A stretch of DNA of 64,000 nucleotides. Origin: Amylostereum areolatum. Taxonomy: Eukaryota; Basidiomycota; Agaricomycetes; Russulales; Stereaceae. Shown in pieces: positions 23,544 through 35,700 of the stretch (position 1 is its first letter; every line of letters starts with the position of its first letter). The stretch lies in contig SAXG01000027.1 of assembly GCA_012932865.1 (NCBI GenBank), positions 62,001 through 126,000 on the forward strand, read 5' to 3'. The translations under genes were made by a program, and so were the position numbers. Below the pieces are notes generated by a model. The model made no database searches, was not told the origin of the DNA, and worked only from the letters and a program-made list of their open reading frames with translations.

Positions 23544-24383
23544 TCAGGCCATGCCGAACACCTTGAGCACTGCTGTGCGCGCATACGGGATGTAGGAAAG
23601 CGTGTACCACAGGAAGGCGAGATATTCGATGACGACGAAGACTGTGCAGGCCCGTTAGCACCGACCACGAACGTTTCACGCGGGGACTTACTGATGCAAA
23701 GGATCTGAGCAAGGGGATTTCGGTCAGCACAATTGTATCAACCTAAGCCCAGGGATAAACGTACACCACTGCCGATGACGAACGCGCCCACAAAGATGAG
23801 ACCGATGGAGATGAAGAAGACGATGGTGGCCACCACGCGTATCGGTTTGAACATCTACATAACAATGTTCGCTTCAACCGTGACCACAAATGCCAGGATG
23901 CGACTCACGAGCTTCAACTGCTTGAGGAACTGTGTGGGATCGCTTGAGCAAGACATATATCCACGTAACTCGTCGACTACGCACCCCAATCAAGAACCCC
24001 GTCCCGATGAGCGACACGACAGTCCCCAACGCATATAGAACTGTGGCACCGTCAGTAAGCCGAACCGCCTAAATCCGCATCCATCCAGTGACGACTCACT
24101 CGCAAACGACGTTAATCCCCCAAGGAACAACAATATCGTCCCCAGGATACTGAGCAGAAACCCGACGCCATAACTGCAGAAAGAACGACCGGGAGGCGTC
24201 AGCTGGCAAGCACAGCATACGCAACACGACACGACGTATGAGCACGCACCATCCTGCAAAGCCGTACAAACGCTGCGTCCGTGTAAGTCCAAACATCTTG
24301 AACGCCGAATCTCCCTCGAAGAACTGTGTTTCGGGGATTGCGCCCCCTGCGGTCTCGAGGTTGAACCATCCTTTGGACGCCAT
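23544..24383 (-). CDS. SFT2: Protein transport protein SFT2 (Got1/Sft2 family)
   Basis: Small tetraspanning membrane protein acting in retrograde traffic from endosomes to the Golgi, partly redundant with Got1. It reads MASKGWFNLETAGG, then TRTQRLYGFAGCYGVGFLLS, LGTILLFLGGLTSFA, VLYALGTVVSLIGTGFLIG, FLKQLKLMFKPIRVVATIVF, FFISIGLIFVGAFVIG and LAFLWYTLSYIPYARTAVLK, ending KVFGMA. Four hydrophobic segments and the KQLK(x)MF cytoplasmic loop are family hallmarks. The gene is split into many very short exons on the minus strand, the first of 134 nt (24383-24250) ending in the codon that completes Cys of FAGCY. Total is close to 200 residues, as in other fungi. Confidence 0.9.
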
Positions 24384-25081
24384 GTCGGATACTTTTGAAG
24401 GTTAAGGTTGAGCGTAAGGTACGAGGTGAATGAATACAGTGGACGAGCGCGTTGACGAATAGTGGGTGAAGGAGGGAGGACGAAGCTGAACCGGCAGCGG
24501 TGGGATGGCGTGAGTGAACACTGGTCAGACCATCGCAAGTACGCAAGCTTGGCCCGAAGGCCGCCTCGGCACTTTCCATGAAACCCGGAACTCCAGACAC
24601 ATCTGGCAAATCAAATCATTCATCCATCCTCAATCGTCTCAGTTGGGACATACGTCCATTCGCAGGAGAACCAGAGCATGTATTCCGTTTTGTAAGGAGC
24701 AAGAGTAGATTGAAACACGAGGATGAGGGGCAGTACACTATGCAACAGCGTAATGTTTTCAACGTAGGGAAAGCAAACCAAAATGACAACAAGGAGAGTA
24801 TGAAGAAACACGACAGGCCACAGGCGGAAGCATCAAGCACACGGAGAAAAGAGACAAAACGTAAGGATCATGACACAGTCGTAAACGTAGGATACACCGG
24901 GGGTAGGGGACATGTTGGTCGAAATCATCATCGACATGAGGCCCGCGTTCATGGAGAGAGATGGCCAGCCAAGGACCAACGTCCGCGCATGGGGTGGAGT
25001 GGAGACAGACAGCAAACAAACGCGAGGAAGAAAGAAAAACAAAAAACAAAAACACGGCACATTTTGAGAGGCACTTCACAC
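24384..25081. other. Intergenic region (SFT2 promoter / EDC4 3' flank)
   Basis: Nearly 700 bases. The purine-rich part at 24700-25070 is open in one plus frame but has Lys/Arg-rich low-complexity translation and no recognisable domain, so it is best read as the EDC4 3' UTR. Confidence 0.5.
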
Positions 25082-28000
25082 CTAGACGGGCTTACGACTC
25101 AGAATTTCCTGGATGTCCGAGATCGACCGCGCAGTCTCCAAAGCCTGGGGAGCGTTCGGAATGATGGCAATGCGCGACTTGGTCGTGTTCAGCATCTGCT
25201 GAACGGTCGGGAGGACGCGGGAAGCGTAGGGGGAGATGACTGGGTCCTAAGATTGGAGGGATACGAGATTAGACCATCGCCGAACCAAGGTAAACTGTGA
25301 ACTCACGTTGGTGTTCAGCACCGCGGAAGCTCGTTGGAGCCACCACAACGACGACTTGAACGACTCATCGACCGGTGCGCTCTCTCCGATCGCGGCGGCG
25401 AGCTGATTTTTCGACTTGTTAGTATGATGCATATGGGCAACAGAAGCTGTAACTGACTCGATGAACCAGCGTCAGGACGACGGCCTGCGACAACGGCGAC
25501 GGCCCTTTCAAGGGCATGATCACCTCCGGGTTGGACCTGGCCAACAGCTCGCGGAGCTGACGCGGGTCCTGCGTGCCCAGCACGCCAAGGTACGTATCGT
25601 CCCACTCTTCCTGCTGCGAATGCGGCGAGTGATGAGCCGGTCCATGGGTGGGAGGAGGAAGTGCGGGATGCGAGGCCTGAGGGGCTGGAATTCCGGAGGG
25701 GAACCATTGGCCTTGCATGCCCTGAGGCGGGGGCGCATGCGACATCTGCTGGGGTGGAGGCATGGGTCCGTAAACCTGAGATTGCATCCCGGCTGGAGGT
25801 CCGACTTGGCGAGCATGCTGTTGCTGCTGGTTGAAGGGAATAATAGAACCAGGGTTGCCAACAGGCGGAGTCGACGGCCGACGGGCACCAGCGTTCATGC
25901 TCAAGTACTTGATCTGGTCCGACAAAGCACGCACGGACTGCTCAAGGTCACGAATAGTAGCCTAGAGAAGAGTTGGTCGGCCGGCATACGGGAATAATGA
26001 GTTCATACACGTACCTCTTGGCCCCGTAGAGCTTCACTCTGCCAAGCGATGACCTCCTTCTTGACGCTCAGCATCTCGTTCTGGATCTCGCGCGACAAAT
26101 CTTGGTGCATGGCGGAGGACTGCTGGGTGTACGTAGGGATCAAAGTCTGGTTGATCGCGTCCTTGACATGACGCTCGATGATCGGCGTGATGGCAGAGGA
26201 GAACGTGCGGGCAATATGAGCCGAGACGTCAGAACGGAACAACAGTCGCTCAATCTCGCTTGGAAGAGCCTAAACAACAGTGAGCATAGTTTCGTACAGA
26301 GACAAGTGACGTGACTGCACCTTGTTCATGGTGTCTCCCAGCCCCTTCGCGATCTGACCGCTCAGAGCAGCCTTGACCTCGTTCTTGGTGATGTTCTCGA
26401 GGGAGGGAAGAACCGAGTTCTGGACCTCAGATTTGACGGCCATTTCAACCACGCGCGTAGTGTTCTTGGTGAGCTCGTTCGAAATGAGCTTGAGAATCTT
26501 CTCCTGGCGGGCGAAGTCAGCAGCTTGTTCACTGACGCGAAGCTCCTCCAGGCGTTGCTCTGAGTTGAAAGGTGAGTCGACAAGGACAGTCGGATAAGAA
26601 GAGCACATACGCTGCTTGTCGAGCTCCTTGCTCACTAGCCGCCCGATACGCGTGTACAAGTTCTCCTCCATCTTCTTGAGCTCCTTGCTCATGGAGTCAC
26701 TGCCGTTGCCGTTACCATTGTTCGATTCCGACGCCTTCGAAGCTCTCTCTCGTTCCTCTCTTTCCTTCTCCTTCCAGCCAACGTTTTTGCCTTTGCCACG
26801 TCCACGACCCTCGGCAGGTTTTCCTTCCTCCCGGCCGAGATCCGGCTCGACCTCCTCAGAAGGCGGGGTTCTCAGGCGTACGGGGGGGACAGGAGATGGG
26901 TGCGCAAGGGGTTGGGTGGCGGCGGGAGGCGGAGCTTGCCGCTGCACGCGAGGCTCGGGCGCAGGCGCGGGAGGAGCTTGGGAAAGGGGGGTTGACGGGA
27001 ACTTGGCAACAGAGCTAGCCAAAGCGCCATCGAACCACTCCCGGCGAATCAGGACCTGATCTACGCCAGTGGAGTGTACGGAGAACGCGACGAGAGCCAA
27101 TTCTCCTGGGGGAACCTTGGCGGCGACACAGGCAGCGTGGGCTTCTTCGCCTGTCGGATCGGCGTCGGCAGTGAGGATGACGAAGTGGATGGTCGGCTTC
27201 GGGCCTGCAAACTCGACGACCTGTTCAAAGTAGCCACGGATATCCTCGCCACGACCAGGCGAGGCAGCGTCGAAGCCCAGTTTGAAGGCGATCATACTAT
27301 CGCGCCGGCTGTTGGCGACCCACAACGTCTGAATCCGTGCATCGTAATTGGCATGACCGAACATGTCGGGGTCCTCCTGGTCACCGTTGATGAACTTGAT
27401 GGTGGCCAAGACGTTCTTGCCCAAGGTTTGAAGGAGCTGGAAAACCGTGCCGTGCTTACGGCCCAGAACGAGGCCGCCATCGACAAAGGTGATTGAAGAA
27501 GGTGTACCTTCACCCTTGATCTTCGTGGACCAGAAGGGTAGACGGTCGCGGATACCAAAGAGGGTGAGGGTGGAATCGTCGAAGACAGTGGCCACGGCAT
27601 TGTTGTTGATGTCAAACTCGAAAGCAAGAAGAGCCTATCAAAACGTCAGATTACGCATCGGTATAGGCAAGTATTGAACACACCGAAGACATCCTGATGG
27701 GTTGAAACGCGCGGGGGAGATCCATCTGGTCTATGGCATCGCCACCGAACATTCTGTAAGGTTTCAATGATGTTGAGCATATAAACCGACGTCTCAGAAG
27801 CGACCGCTAGGATGTCCTGCTGCCTTGGGTGCCACTTGACGGAATGGAGAGCCTCCGGGCCCAGCGTCGGGAGAATGCACAGCAAAATCCGGCCGCTAAA
27901 GGGACGACGGTGAGAAAACCTCGTAGGAGTGGAACTGGATAGACATACGGCACATCGTCTGTGATGACCTCAGGAAGCTCCCACACGACAAGTCCTCCGT

Positions 28001-29808
28001 CAGAGGTCACACCGGCGAGGCGGTTCCCGTAGACAGCCATATCGGTAACCGAAGTGGTTTGCGGGAAAACGGCTGGCAGTTGAAGCAGCGTGCGATCGCC
28101 ACTGGAGCGGGAAATGACGCGCACGCGCCCTGCAGATCCGCTTTGTAAGAATAGACGGTGCGGAACAGTACGACCCACGAACCTTTCGTCATTGCGTACG
28201 CGACCCAGTGTGTCGCACCGATGGTGGTCCCCGGCAGGAAACTGGAGTCGACACGAACAAGCGCGATGGCGGTAGATTTAACAGCATCACGGGGAGCCTG
28301 AATCTCATCCAAAGGCTGAGTGACATCGAAAACGATGTTCTGGGGTTGAGCGCTGAAGAAGCTTTGTCAGAGAAGAAGATGCATAGACGAAGTGGACGAA
28401 CGCACTTCGGGCTGAGGTGCGACTTGGCCTTGGAACCTGAGCCACGCGATCGACCATCCTGGTTCTTCCATCCGCCACGAGGCCCTGGAGAGCTCTCCTT
28501 TTCACGTTGTCCCTGCGCGGCGGGGACATGAGATAGAGGAGGTGCGACCAACGATCCAAGAGGAGACTCGGACTGGCGAGTGTCCCTACGCTGTTGCTGA
28601 GGAGCGACCTTGGGAGGCGAGGAGCGAGGCGAGGGCGCCTGGACCGGTTTCGGAGGAAGAGGGCGAGACTGCATCTTTGGCTCTGGGCTGGGACCCTCCT
28701 CCCCGGGACTTGGATGATGCGCATAAGGAGGAATGGCTTGTGAGGACGGTTGCGCTCTCGTGAGTTGCTCGATAAGGTTGTCGACGGATTTCCGCTTGGG
28801 ATCAACGACGGCAGGCCACCCTTCTGGATCGACAGTCGACAAGCCAGGTTGACCGGCGGAAGGGGCGGGTTTCCTAGAGGAAGAGGCCAGAGCATCGAAC
28901 GGAGAGACGAAGTCAAACATGGACTTGGGAGGCGATGGAGAAGATTGCTGGGGTCCTTGAGGGCTTTGCGTGTCGTGAATGGGCACTTCCTGAGATGCGA
29001 CCGATTCCGGTTCATAATAGGAGCTAGCGTCGTGTTGCTGAGGGTGTTCGACGGGAGGGTACGGGGCAGGCGGGTAGGGAGCAGACGGGTAGGGCACATA
29101 ACCAGACGAGGAAGAGGACATGACGGGCGGCTGTGTGTTGTAGTTGGCTCGTGGGGTGCCACTAGTGTCCGAAGGAACAGATAAAAGTCAACAGTCGGGT
29201 TGATGCGGAAAAGGTAGAAAGAAGCGTAGGCGGGAATCGAAAGCGAGAACCCCTTGACCCCAGCCCGAGAAAAAAAAATTTGAATGACGACATACCCAGA
29301 CATCAACTGCTCCAAGAGCATTCGACCTTGAGACTCATTGTTGGCATTGGAACCAGAGGAGTGGGTAACGTTGGGAGGAGTTGGAATTTGCTGCTGGGGC
29401 GGTGGCGCCTGGGAGCCTGAAGGGGACACGGTGCCGAGGAGAGAGAGAAGGGCGCTTTGCCTGCTATCGGACGATTGAGGGTTTGCATGGGCCGATGTAG
29501 AGGACGATACGGATTGAGCGGTGACTGAGACGGGAGTAGCAGGGCCCGAGTTGTTGCCTTGGGATGGGCCAGTGATAGAGGAAGCGTAGGCGGTGGATGG
29601 CTGGGCCAGAGTGACCAGATAAGTTACTGAAGAGGGACTCGACGTGGTTGGGGGAAGAAGCGGGAACCTCCCGAATGGACTGGGAGGGGGAAGCGTGCTG
29701 ATACTGCTGAGCATGTTGAGCCGGCGGAAGAGTTTGGTCTAGGAGTTGTGAGCCTGGGGGAGTACCACCACGGGAAAAGACGTTACGAAGGGGGCCTGGG
29801 CGATCCAT
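25082..29808 (-). CDS. EDC4: Enhancer of mRNA decapping, Edc4/Ge-1-like WD40 protein
   Basis: Scaffold that joins Dcp1/Dcp2 in P-bodies and promotes mRNA decapping. The protein begins MDRPGPLRNVFSRGGTPPGS and has a long Pro/Gln/Ser-rich N-terminus containing QSALLSLLGTVSP and GRMLLEQLMSG. The WD40-like Ge-1 domain follows (LDEIQAPRDAVKSTAIALVR, THWVAYAMTKGRVRVISRSS, VTDMAVYGNRLAGVTSDGGL, LHSVKWHPRQQDILAV, ATVFDDSTLTLFGIRDRLPF). Then comes a charged linker and a C-terminal coiled coil with the Ge-1 alpha-helical module (RTFSSAITPIIERHVKDA, EWDDTYLGVLGTQDPRQL, LLARSNPEVIMPLKGPSPLS), ending ISDIQEILSRKPV. At least ten introns. Near 29611-29635 the frame of VESLFSNLSG must shift by one base to continue as TLAQPSTAYASSITG; no intron fits. 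Co-occurrence of WD40, coiled coil and the C-terminal module makes the identification strong. Confidence 0.88.
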
Positions 29809-30643
29809 TGTAGATAAACTGGCCGAGGAGCAGAGCACGAAGGCGGGGACTTGCTGGAGAAGGAGGAGGGGGAGGAAGAGAAGGGGATGGGGAGAGATGA
29901 GAGATCCGTGCGCGTCGACCTTGAGTATGTTCAGTTCTGCACGAGGGTCTCACGAGGCGAGCCTCGTTGCAAACACGCTCCCCCCTTCGGCTTTTGCCGC
30001 AGCTCCCTCCCCTTCCCTCCACTTCCCTTCAGTCTCGACTCTCCCCACACTTTTTCATCCCGATCTAAGTATCACGGTACATGACGATCTGCACGCTCTT
30101 TTCCCTCTTCTCCGCTCCGAAAGCTTGAGTTCGAGCTCGATTTCGGTCGAAACTCCAAGGGCCTAACTGAGGGCCTGGCCTAGGCTGTCAATATCAATGA
30201 AGAATCCATATCACACGCATACGCATTGTCTTCGCAGTGGCTATCGCCCCTATAGATAGCATTTCAAGTTGAGAACGAGGAACCTGTCTGATCATATCGG
30301 TCAGATGGTGATCGATGGTGGTCCTTTTTCTTTACAAGGAAAAAAAAGCAGGATGTCAGAAGTCCGCGCGCCTCAAGGCGAACATCTTATTCTCCTGGCA
30401 AAGAACGTAACATGGGATCTGGCCAGGACCGCACAGGTCACCAGCCAGAAACCCCGTCCAGCAACCGTTAAGGGCAGAACGCAAGCTGCCTCCGATCCAG
30501 ATCACGCGCGCGCACCGAAACAAACAAGTGTACACCCCGTGGATAAGGATAAAAGGGCACGGATTTCATCGACGGGCAGGCTCTTACCATCTACTACTAT
30601 CTCACCCGCTTTTACGCCCACCAAACTATCCCCGAACATTACC
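29809..30643. other. Divergent intergenic region (EDC4 / metallothionein)
   Basis: About 830 bases containing both promoters. The stretch 30548-30555 reads GATAAAAG, a TATA-like element about 90 bases before the metallothionein start. Around 30507-30515 the minus strand reads TGCGCGC, matching the TGCRCNC metal-response core. A CT-rich leader precedes the metallothionein ATG. Confidence 0.4.
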
Positions 30644-30851
30644 ATGTCCGTGGTGAGTACCGCCTCGGTTTCCCGAAGCTATTGTCGCTCACGTTCCTTC
30701 AGAACACCGTTACCCTCGTCAACCAGACCAACTGTGGTTCCACCTCCTGCGGCTGCGGCTCGACGTAAGTGTCCTCGAACATGCGAGCTACGAGCGTACT
30801 CACCGATCAATACACAGTTGTCAGTGCAAGCCCGGCGAGTGCAAGTGCTGA
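30644..30851 (+). CDS. Copper metallothionein (34 residues, seven cysteines)
   Basis: Tiny cytosolic Cu(I)-binding peptide that buffers copper. Three exons (30644-30652, 30703-30764, 30818-30851) with GT..AG introns of 50 and 53 nt sum to 105 nt, 34 residues plus stop. It begins MSVNTVTLVNQTNCG and ends CQCKPGECKC. Cysteines fall at 14, 19, 21, 25, 27, 32 and 34, pattern C-x4-C-x-C-x3-C-x-C-x4-C-x-C, with no aromatic residue. The hydrophilic N-terminal leader followed by a seven-Cys cluster matches short agaricomycete copper thioneins, the same Cys number as the Neurospora protein. The 9-nt first exon and interruption of the Cys cluster by an intron make it easy to miss. A TATA-like GATAAAAG about 90 bases upstream fits an inducible gene. 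Confidence 0.9.
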
Positions 30852-31093
30852 GGGATGTCCCGATGCCGAAGTGAATGAATGCAGATGTTGCCGTGGGGAT
30901 GTACGCTGGATGTCCTGTATAAATGTATTGAAATCACAGGGCTCAAGGAACCCGCTGATTGAAAGCGTCTCTGCATCGTCGGAGAAGAACGTTCGTGAGA
31001 TTGTCGTACTTATTTACAGTTACACGCGAAAACAATCTTCCAATCGATAATTGTCGCCTGTCCAGCTCGTCGCATACGAGACCCGGATGGCCC

Positions 31094-32552
31094 TCAAGTC
31101 TTCAAATCAGTAGCTGAGAACTCGGGTCAGCAGGGGGGCCGATGCGCAATACGATGTTGGACGTACCTATGTCTCGATACCTTTGTTTCCGAGCAGGGTC
31201 GATGTCTTCCAGCTGTTTGAGGAGTTGCACACAGTCTTGTCTAATCGTCTCCAACCCATCTCTGTCGAACGACGGCGAATGGTTCCGCAAGAGCAGCTGT
31301 TTATAGTGCACAAGACATTCCATGCACCCTATGACCAGTATAAGGTCAAGGCAATCTGCCACCGCGGGAATGCTTACATTTGCTGTCCGGCTGTTCATCC
31401 AACAGGACTTGAATAAGCTCGATCTCTCGCTCGAGAAGGGCTCGGTCGTCTCCTAAGGGGCAGGAGATATTAGAACACGGTCCACGGTTCCCACTACCGT
31501 AGATAAGGCTGACCCGAGCCAATGAGCCACCTGTGATATAACCATACGCTCTGGTCGTTTGGATCAGTGAACATCGCGTTTTGGACGAGATCGAATTCTG
31601 TGCACATGTATGAGTCTCCGCCTCGGGTGCAGAGGATACGATAGGCTCACCCTGCTGAATGGACGTCTCCTTATCCAATTTGCCACTAGTCCACAGCGAT
31701 GACAGGAATCTTGGTCCGCTGATGCCAGGCGCTGAAGTTGGAGAAATTTGATTCAATCTTCTTCGTCGTGTACGAGAGCTCCGCCTTTTCAGACCGCGGA
31801 ACAGGCATGCCGGCCAGGACGTAGCGGCGGTAATCCCATGCGTGGACTGGAAAGAAGATAGACGGGTGGATGTGAGTGCCTCGGACATTGGGTGATAGAT
31901 CACGGAACACTTGCAGTTTCGGGAGTCCGCGTCGAGCATCTTTTCAACGATGAACATCTCTCGTTCCCAGTTTGCTTTCCTCCAACCCTGAGGATCGCCG
32001 TTGTCACCGCCTTCCGGGACGTTCTCCAAGCACCAACGCCTATGATTCCAGATCCAATACACCTTGGGATGCGCCTTGAGCGCGACCGTGGTCATAGACA
32101 AGTCATTGGACACGAGGTCGTTGATTTCCTGCGGAGAGCTGTGCGGCGTGAGCGATGTCCACTGACCATATGAAAGCACCCTTATTTACCTCGAGGGGAA
32201 TATGCCATTGAGTAAGATGTTCCGCCGGTAGTTCCAGATTGTGTAGAATTCTGGGTTCGAAATGCGCTCTGGACTAGAGCTGAGCATGCGCGTGGTCAAG
32301 TCGAACGCGTCCTTGCTCCAGTCCTTGCTCTTCTTCTACGGAGACGATGAGCCACAGTCGAAGTTCTGCACGAGCCTGCATACTCTAGCCAGAAGCTCAT
32401 CGGAGACAGAGAGATAGGCGGTCAGACGGTCTCTTTCGCGCTCCTTCCTGGCATCCTGTGCCTCGCGAGACTCCCGTACGCGCTTGACACCGTGCTAGAG
32501 GACGACAAGTATGAGCGTTCACGAACCTGATCCGAAATGGTATACGCACCAT
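31094..32552 (-). CDS. BET4: Rab geranylgeranyltransferase (GGTase II) alpha subunit
   Basis: Alpha subunit of the enzyme that prenylates C-terminal cysteines of Rab GTPases delivered by Rab escort protein. The first exon is only the ATG codon (32550-32552); the second opens [19 protein letters not shown]. Repeated PFTA alpha-helical motifs follow: [59 protein letters not shown] and [12 protein letters not shown], each with the conserved W-x-x-R core. The C-terminal segment reads [20 protein letters not shown] and [11 protein letters not shown], ending ATDLKT. There is no leucine-rich-repeat domain, as in yeast Bet4. About nine short introns. The start lies only 161 bases from that of SYF1 on the other strand, so the two genes share a compact bidirectional promoter. 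Confidence 0.93.
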
Positions 32553-32713
32553 GAGAGTGTGGGGTAAACTTGGGTTAGAAGGAGCGTGAAGGCAATGCTA
32601 ACATTGGAGGTGGGAACCAGTTACCTGATTTGTCATGGAACGTTCACGCGTCGAACTGGACGCGTCTCCGGCTGCCTTTGGCAAGCTTTCACCAACTTCG
32701 ACCAGCGTCGAAC
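32553..32713. promoter_or_regulatory. Compact bidirectional promoter BET4/SYF1
   Basis: Only 161 bases separate the two divergent start codons, so both 5' UTRs and core promoters must fit here or overlap the partner gene. No clear TATA box was seen. Confidence 0.6.
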
Positions 32714-35700
32714 ATGCCCTCGATCGCCCAGGCAGATCCGACCCTCGAGTCGTTGTCCGCGCAACTGCCCGTGGCCTACCCGGTCCCGACACCCATCACC
32801 CACCCTTCCCTTTTCTCGCCAAAAGACCTCCATCGCGAGGAGGACCTGCTCCGCAATCCCCTCTCCTTCCGTCACTGGTGGACCGCTATTCACACCACTC
32901 GAGATGCACAAAATGCTCTTCTAAAGCTCGAAAAATCCCAAGACATCCCTCCTGCGGTCTCCGAACTTCTCGGCCCCCTCGCGTCACCCGTGGCCCGACA
33001 GTCTCTCCAACGTCTCACCTATCTCTACGAGTCTGCATTGGTCAACTTCCCCGGATCCTTCAAATTATGGAAATCATATCTTACTATGCGCATGTCTTAT
33101 GTGCTTGGCAAGTTCGTTATCAGGAAGAGGGCCGGTGGAAGGAAGAAGTTCCCCGAAATGAAAGATGCGCTGGAGGATGAACAGGAGGATCTGGAGGACT
33201 GGGAAGGAGGACTGGACGGTGTGCTAGGCTGGGAGGAATGGAAAGCTCTAGTCGCCGTATTTGAACGCGCTCTAATGTGGCTCCCAAAGGTGCGTCTACT
33301 CTTTGCTGCCCTGGGTTGTCAACTCATTCGGTTCATAGCTGCCACGAATATGGCTACTATACCTCTCCATCTTCAACCACCCAAAATGCCCCCCTCTTCT
33401 TTCTCATACCCACGGACGCAGAACTTATGATCGTGCTCTGCGCACACTACCGCCGTCCCTGCACCATCGTATATGGGTTCGATACCTGCTGTGGTCAGAG
33501 TCAAAGGGGGGCCTCACAACCGTCGCCGTCTACCGACGATACCTATCTATTGACCCCAGCGTCACAGAACGTTACACCGCTCTACTTCTCTCTGAAAACA
33601 ATCCTTCTCCCCGCCCCCTCGAAGCTGCCAAACTCTTGCTGTCGCTGGCCCGAAGGGCCTCTCGAGGCGATTACTTCAGCCCCGAAGGCAAAAGCCCATA
33701 CCAGCTTCTCGGAGAATGGCTGGACGTTGTCGAAGCTCACGCCGAGGAAGTGGGGCTTGGAGCCGATGAGGTGGTTGAAGCGAATCTAGACGATGCGTCA
33801 GCGGCGACGGAACAACCCTCAATTCCTTCTTCCGCAGGAGGCCTCATCCGCTTTGCTGGTCCTCCAGTCCCGGTCACGGCCGACGGCAAGCCTGCACCAG
33901 CCTACGACGAAGACGAGGACCCTTCTAGCTCCCGTAGACTTGATATCGAAAAGATCATACACGACGACGGTCTCGCCATCTACAAAGACCAGGCAGGTCG
34001 TCTATGGACAGGCCTCGCGACGTACTGGATCAAGCGTGGAGAATTCGATCGAGCGACAGCGACTTTCGAGCGCGGGATGTCCAGCGTTCTCACCATCAGG
34101 GACTTCACCCAGATTTTCGACGCGTATGCAGAGTTCAGCGAGTCCGTGATCAGCGCTCTCATGGACAATCTCGCGAACCCCGACGAGGATGAGGAGGACG
34201 ACGCCGAGGAGATGGAGGCAGAGGTGGACCAGAAGACCAAAGAATTCGAGGAGCTTATGGACCGTCGACCGTTCCTGGTCAACGACGTTCTCATCCGGCG
34301 AAATCCTCACGATGTGCAAGAGTGGGAGAAGCGCGCGGCCCTCTGGGGCGATGACGATGAGAAAGTATGCTCACTTAACGTTTTCCGTGGCGGTAGTATT
34401 CACCGGCCTGTTGTAGGTGGCGGCAACATACACCACTGCACTATCAACCATCAATCCTCGCAAGGCTACCGCGAACTTCTACCGGCTTTACATCAACTTT
34501 GCTAAGTTCTATGAAGAAGGTGGCACAACTGGTCAAGCGGAGAAGGACCTGGACAGTGCTCGCAAGGTCTTGGAGAAAGCTACAAAGGTCAACTTCAAGA
34601 CAGTTGAGGACCTCGCGGAGGTCTGGTGTGAGTGGGCTGAGATGGAACTTCGACACGAGTGCGTGGTTTCGTCACTCCTTTCGGACCCAAAATTGAACTC
34701 TCTTAGCAACTATGATGAAGCGATCCGCGTTATGCAACGCGCCGCCGCCATTCCCAAGAACACCAAGATCAGCTACCACGACCATGTACGTTCAGATGCA
34801 TCCGCTCTTATTTGCGTATCTGACGTGTATTCAGGCGCTTCCCGTTCAAGCACGATTGTTCAAATCGCTCAAGCTATGGTCGTTTTACGTTGACCTGGAA
34901 GAGTCTCTCGGTACACCTGAGACTGCCAAGGCCGTATATGACAAGATCCTGGAGCTGCGTATCGCGAACGCTCAAGTCATTGTCAACTATGCTGCATTCC
35001 TTGAAGAGAACAAATACTTCGAGGAAAGCTTCAAGGTAAGCTCTCAACCCGACTTGGCGGTTAAGATCTTTGTTCATCCTCGACTGCAGGTGTACGAACG
35101 AGGAGTCGAGCTGTTCACGTTCCCAGTGTCCTTTGAAATTTGGAACATCTACTTGTCTAAATTCGTGAAGCGATATGTGCGTTCTCCTTATAGCTCCCAA
35201 TGAACTTTATTGACTCTTTCTATAGGGTGGTTCCAAGCTCGAACGCGCGCGCGACCTGTTCGAGCAGGCGTTGGAGAAGTGTCCTCCCAAGTCCTGCAAA
35301 CCGATCTTCTTGATGTACGCCCAGTTGGAGGAAGAGCACGGTCTCGCCAAACGTGCGATGTCCATTTACGATCGCGCAACACAGGTAGTAGCTGACGAGG
35401 CGAAGTTCGAGGTCTGTCTTGTCGGCTGTTCATCTTCTCACCATCTCACCTATGCGTTGATACAGATGTTCACCATCTACATCGCGAAGGCGGCGGCGAA
35501 CTACGGACTGACGGCGACTCGACCCATCTACGAACGTGCGCTAGAGCTGCTCCCCGACCGCCAAACGGCCAAAATGAGTCTCCGATTCGCATCGCTCGAG
35601 CGCAAACTTGGCGAAATCGACCGGGCGCGCGCCATCTACGCCCATGCCTCCCAATTCTGCGACCCTCGAACCAACCCCGAGTTCTGGGCCGAGTGGCACT

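Noticed and set aside
24578..25300. 240-residue basic plus frame antisense to the EDC4 3' end
   Set aside because: Lys/Arg/Thr-rich low complexity with no domain; part lies in the EDC4 3' UTR and the remainder over its last exons.
30269..30874. 201-residue plus frame over the metallothionein region
   Set aside because: Reads through the metallothionein introns in another frame; the spliced 34-residue Cys-rich product is far better supported.
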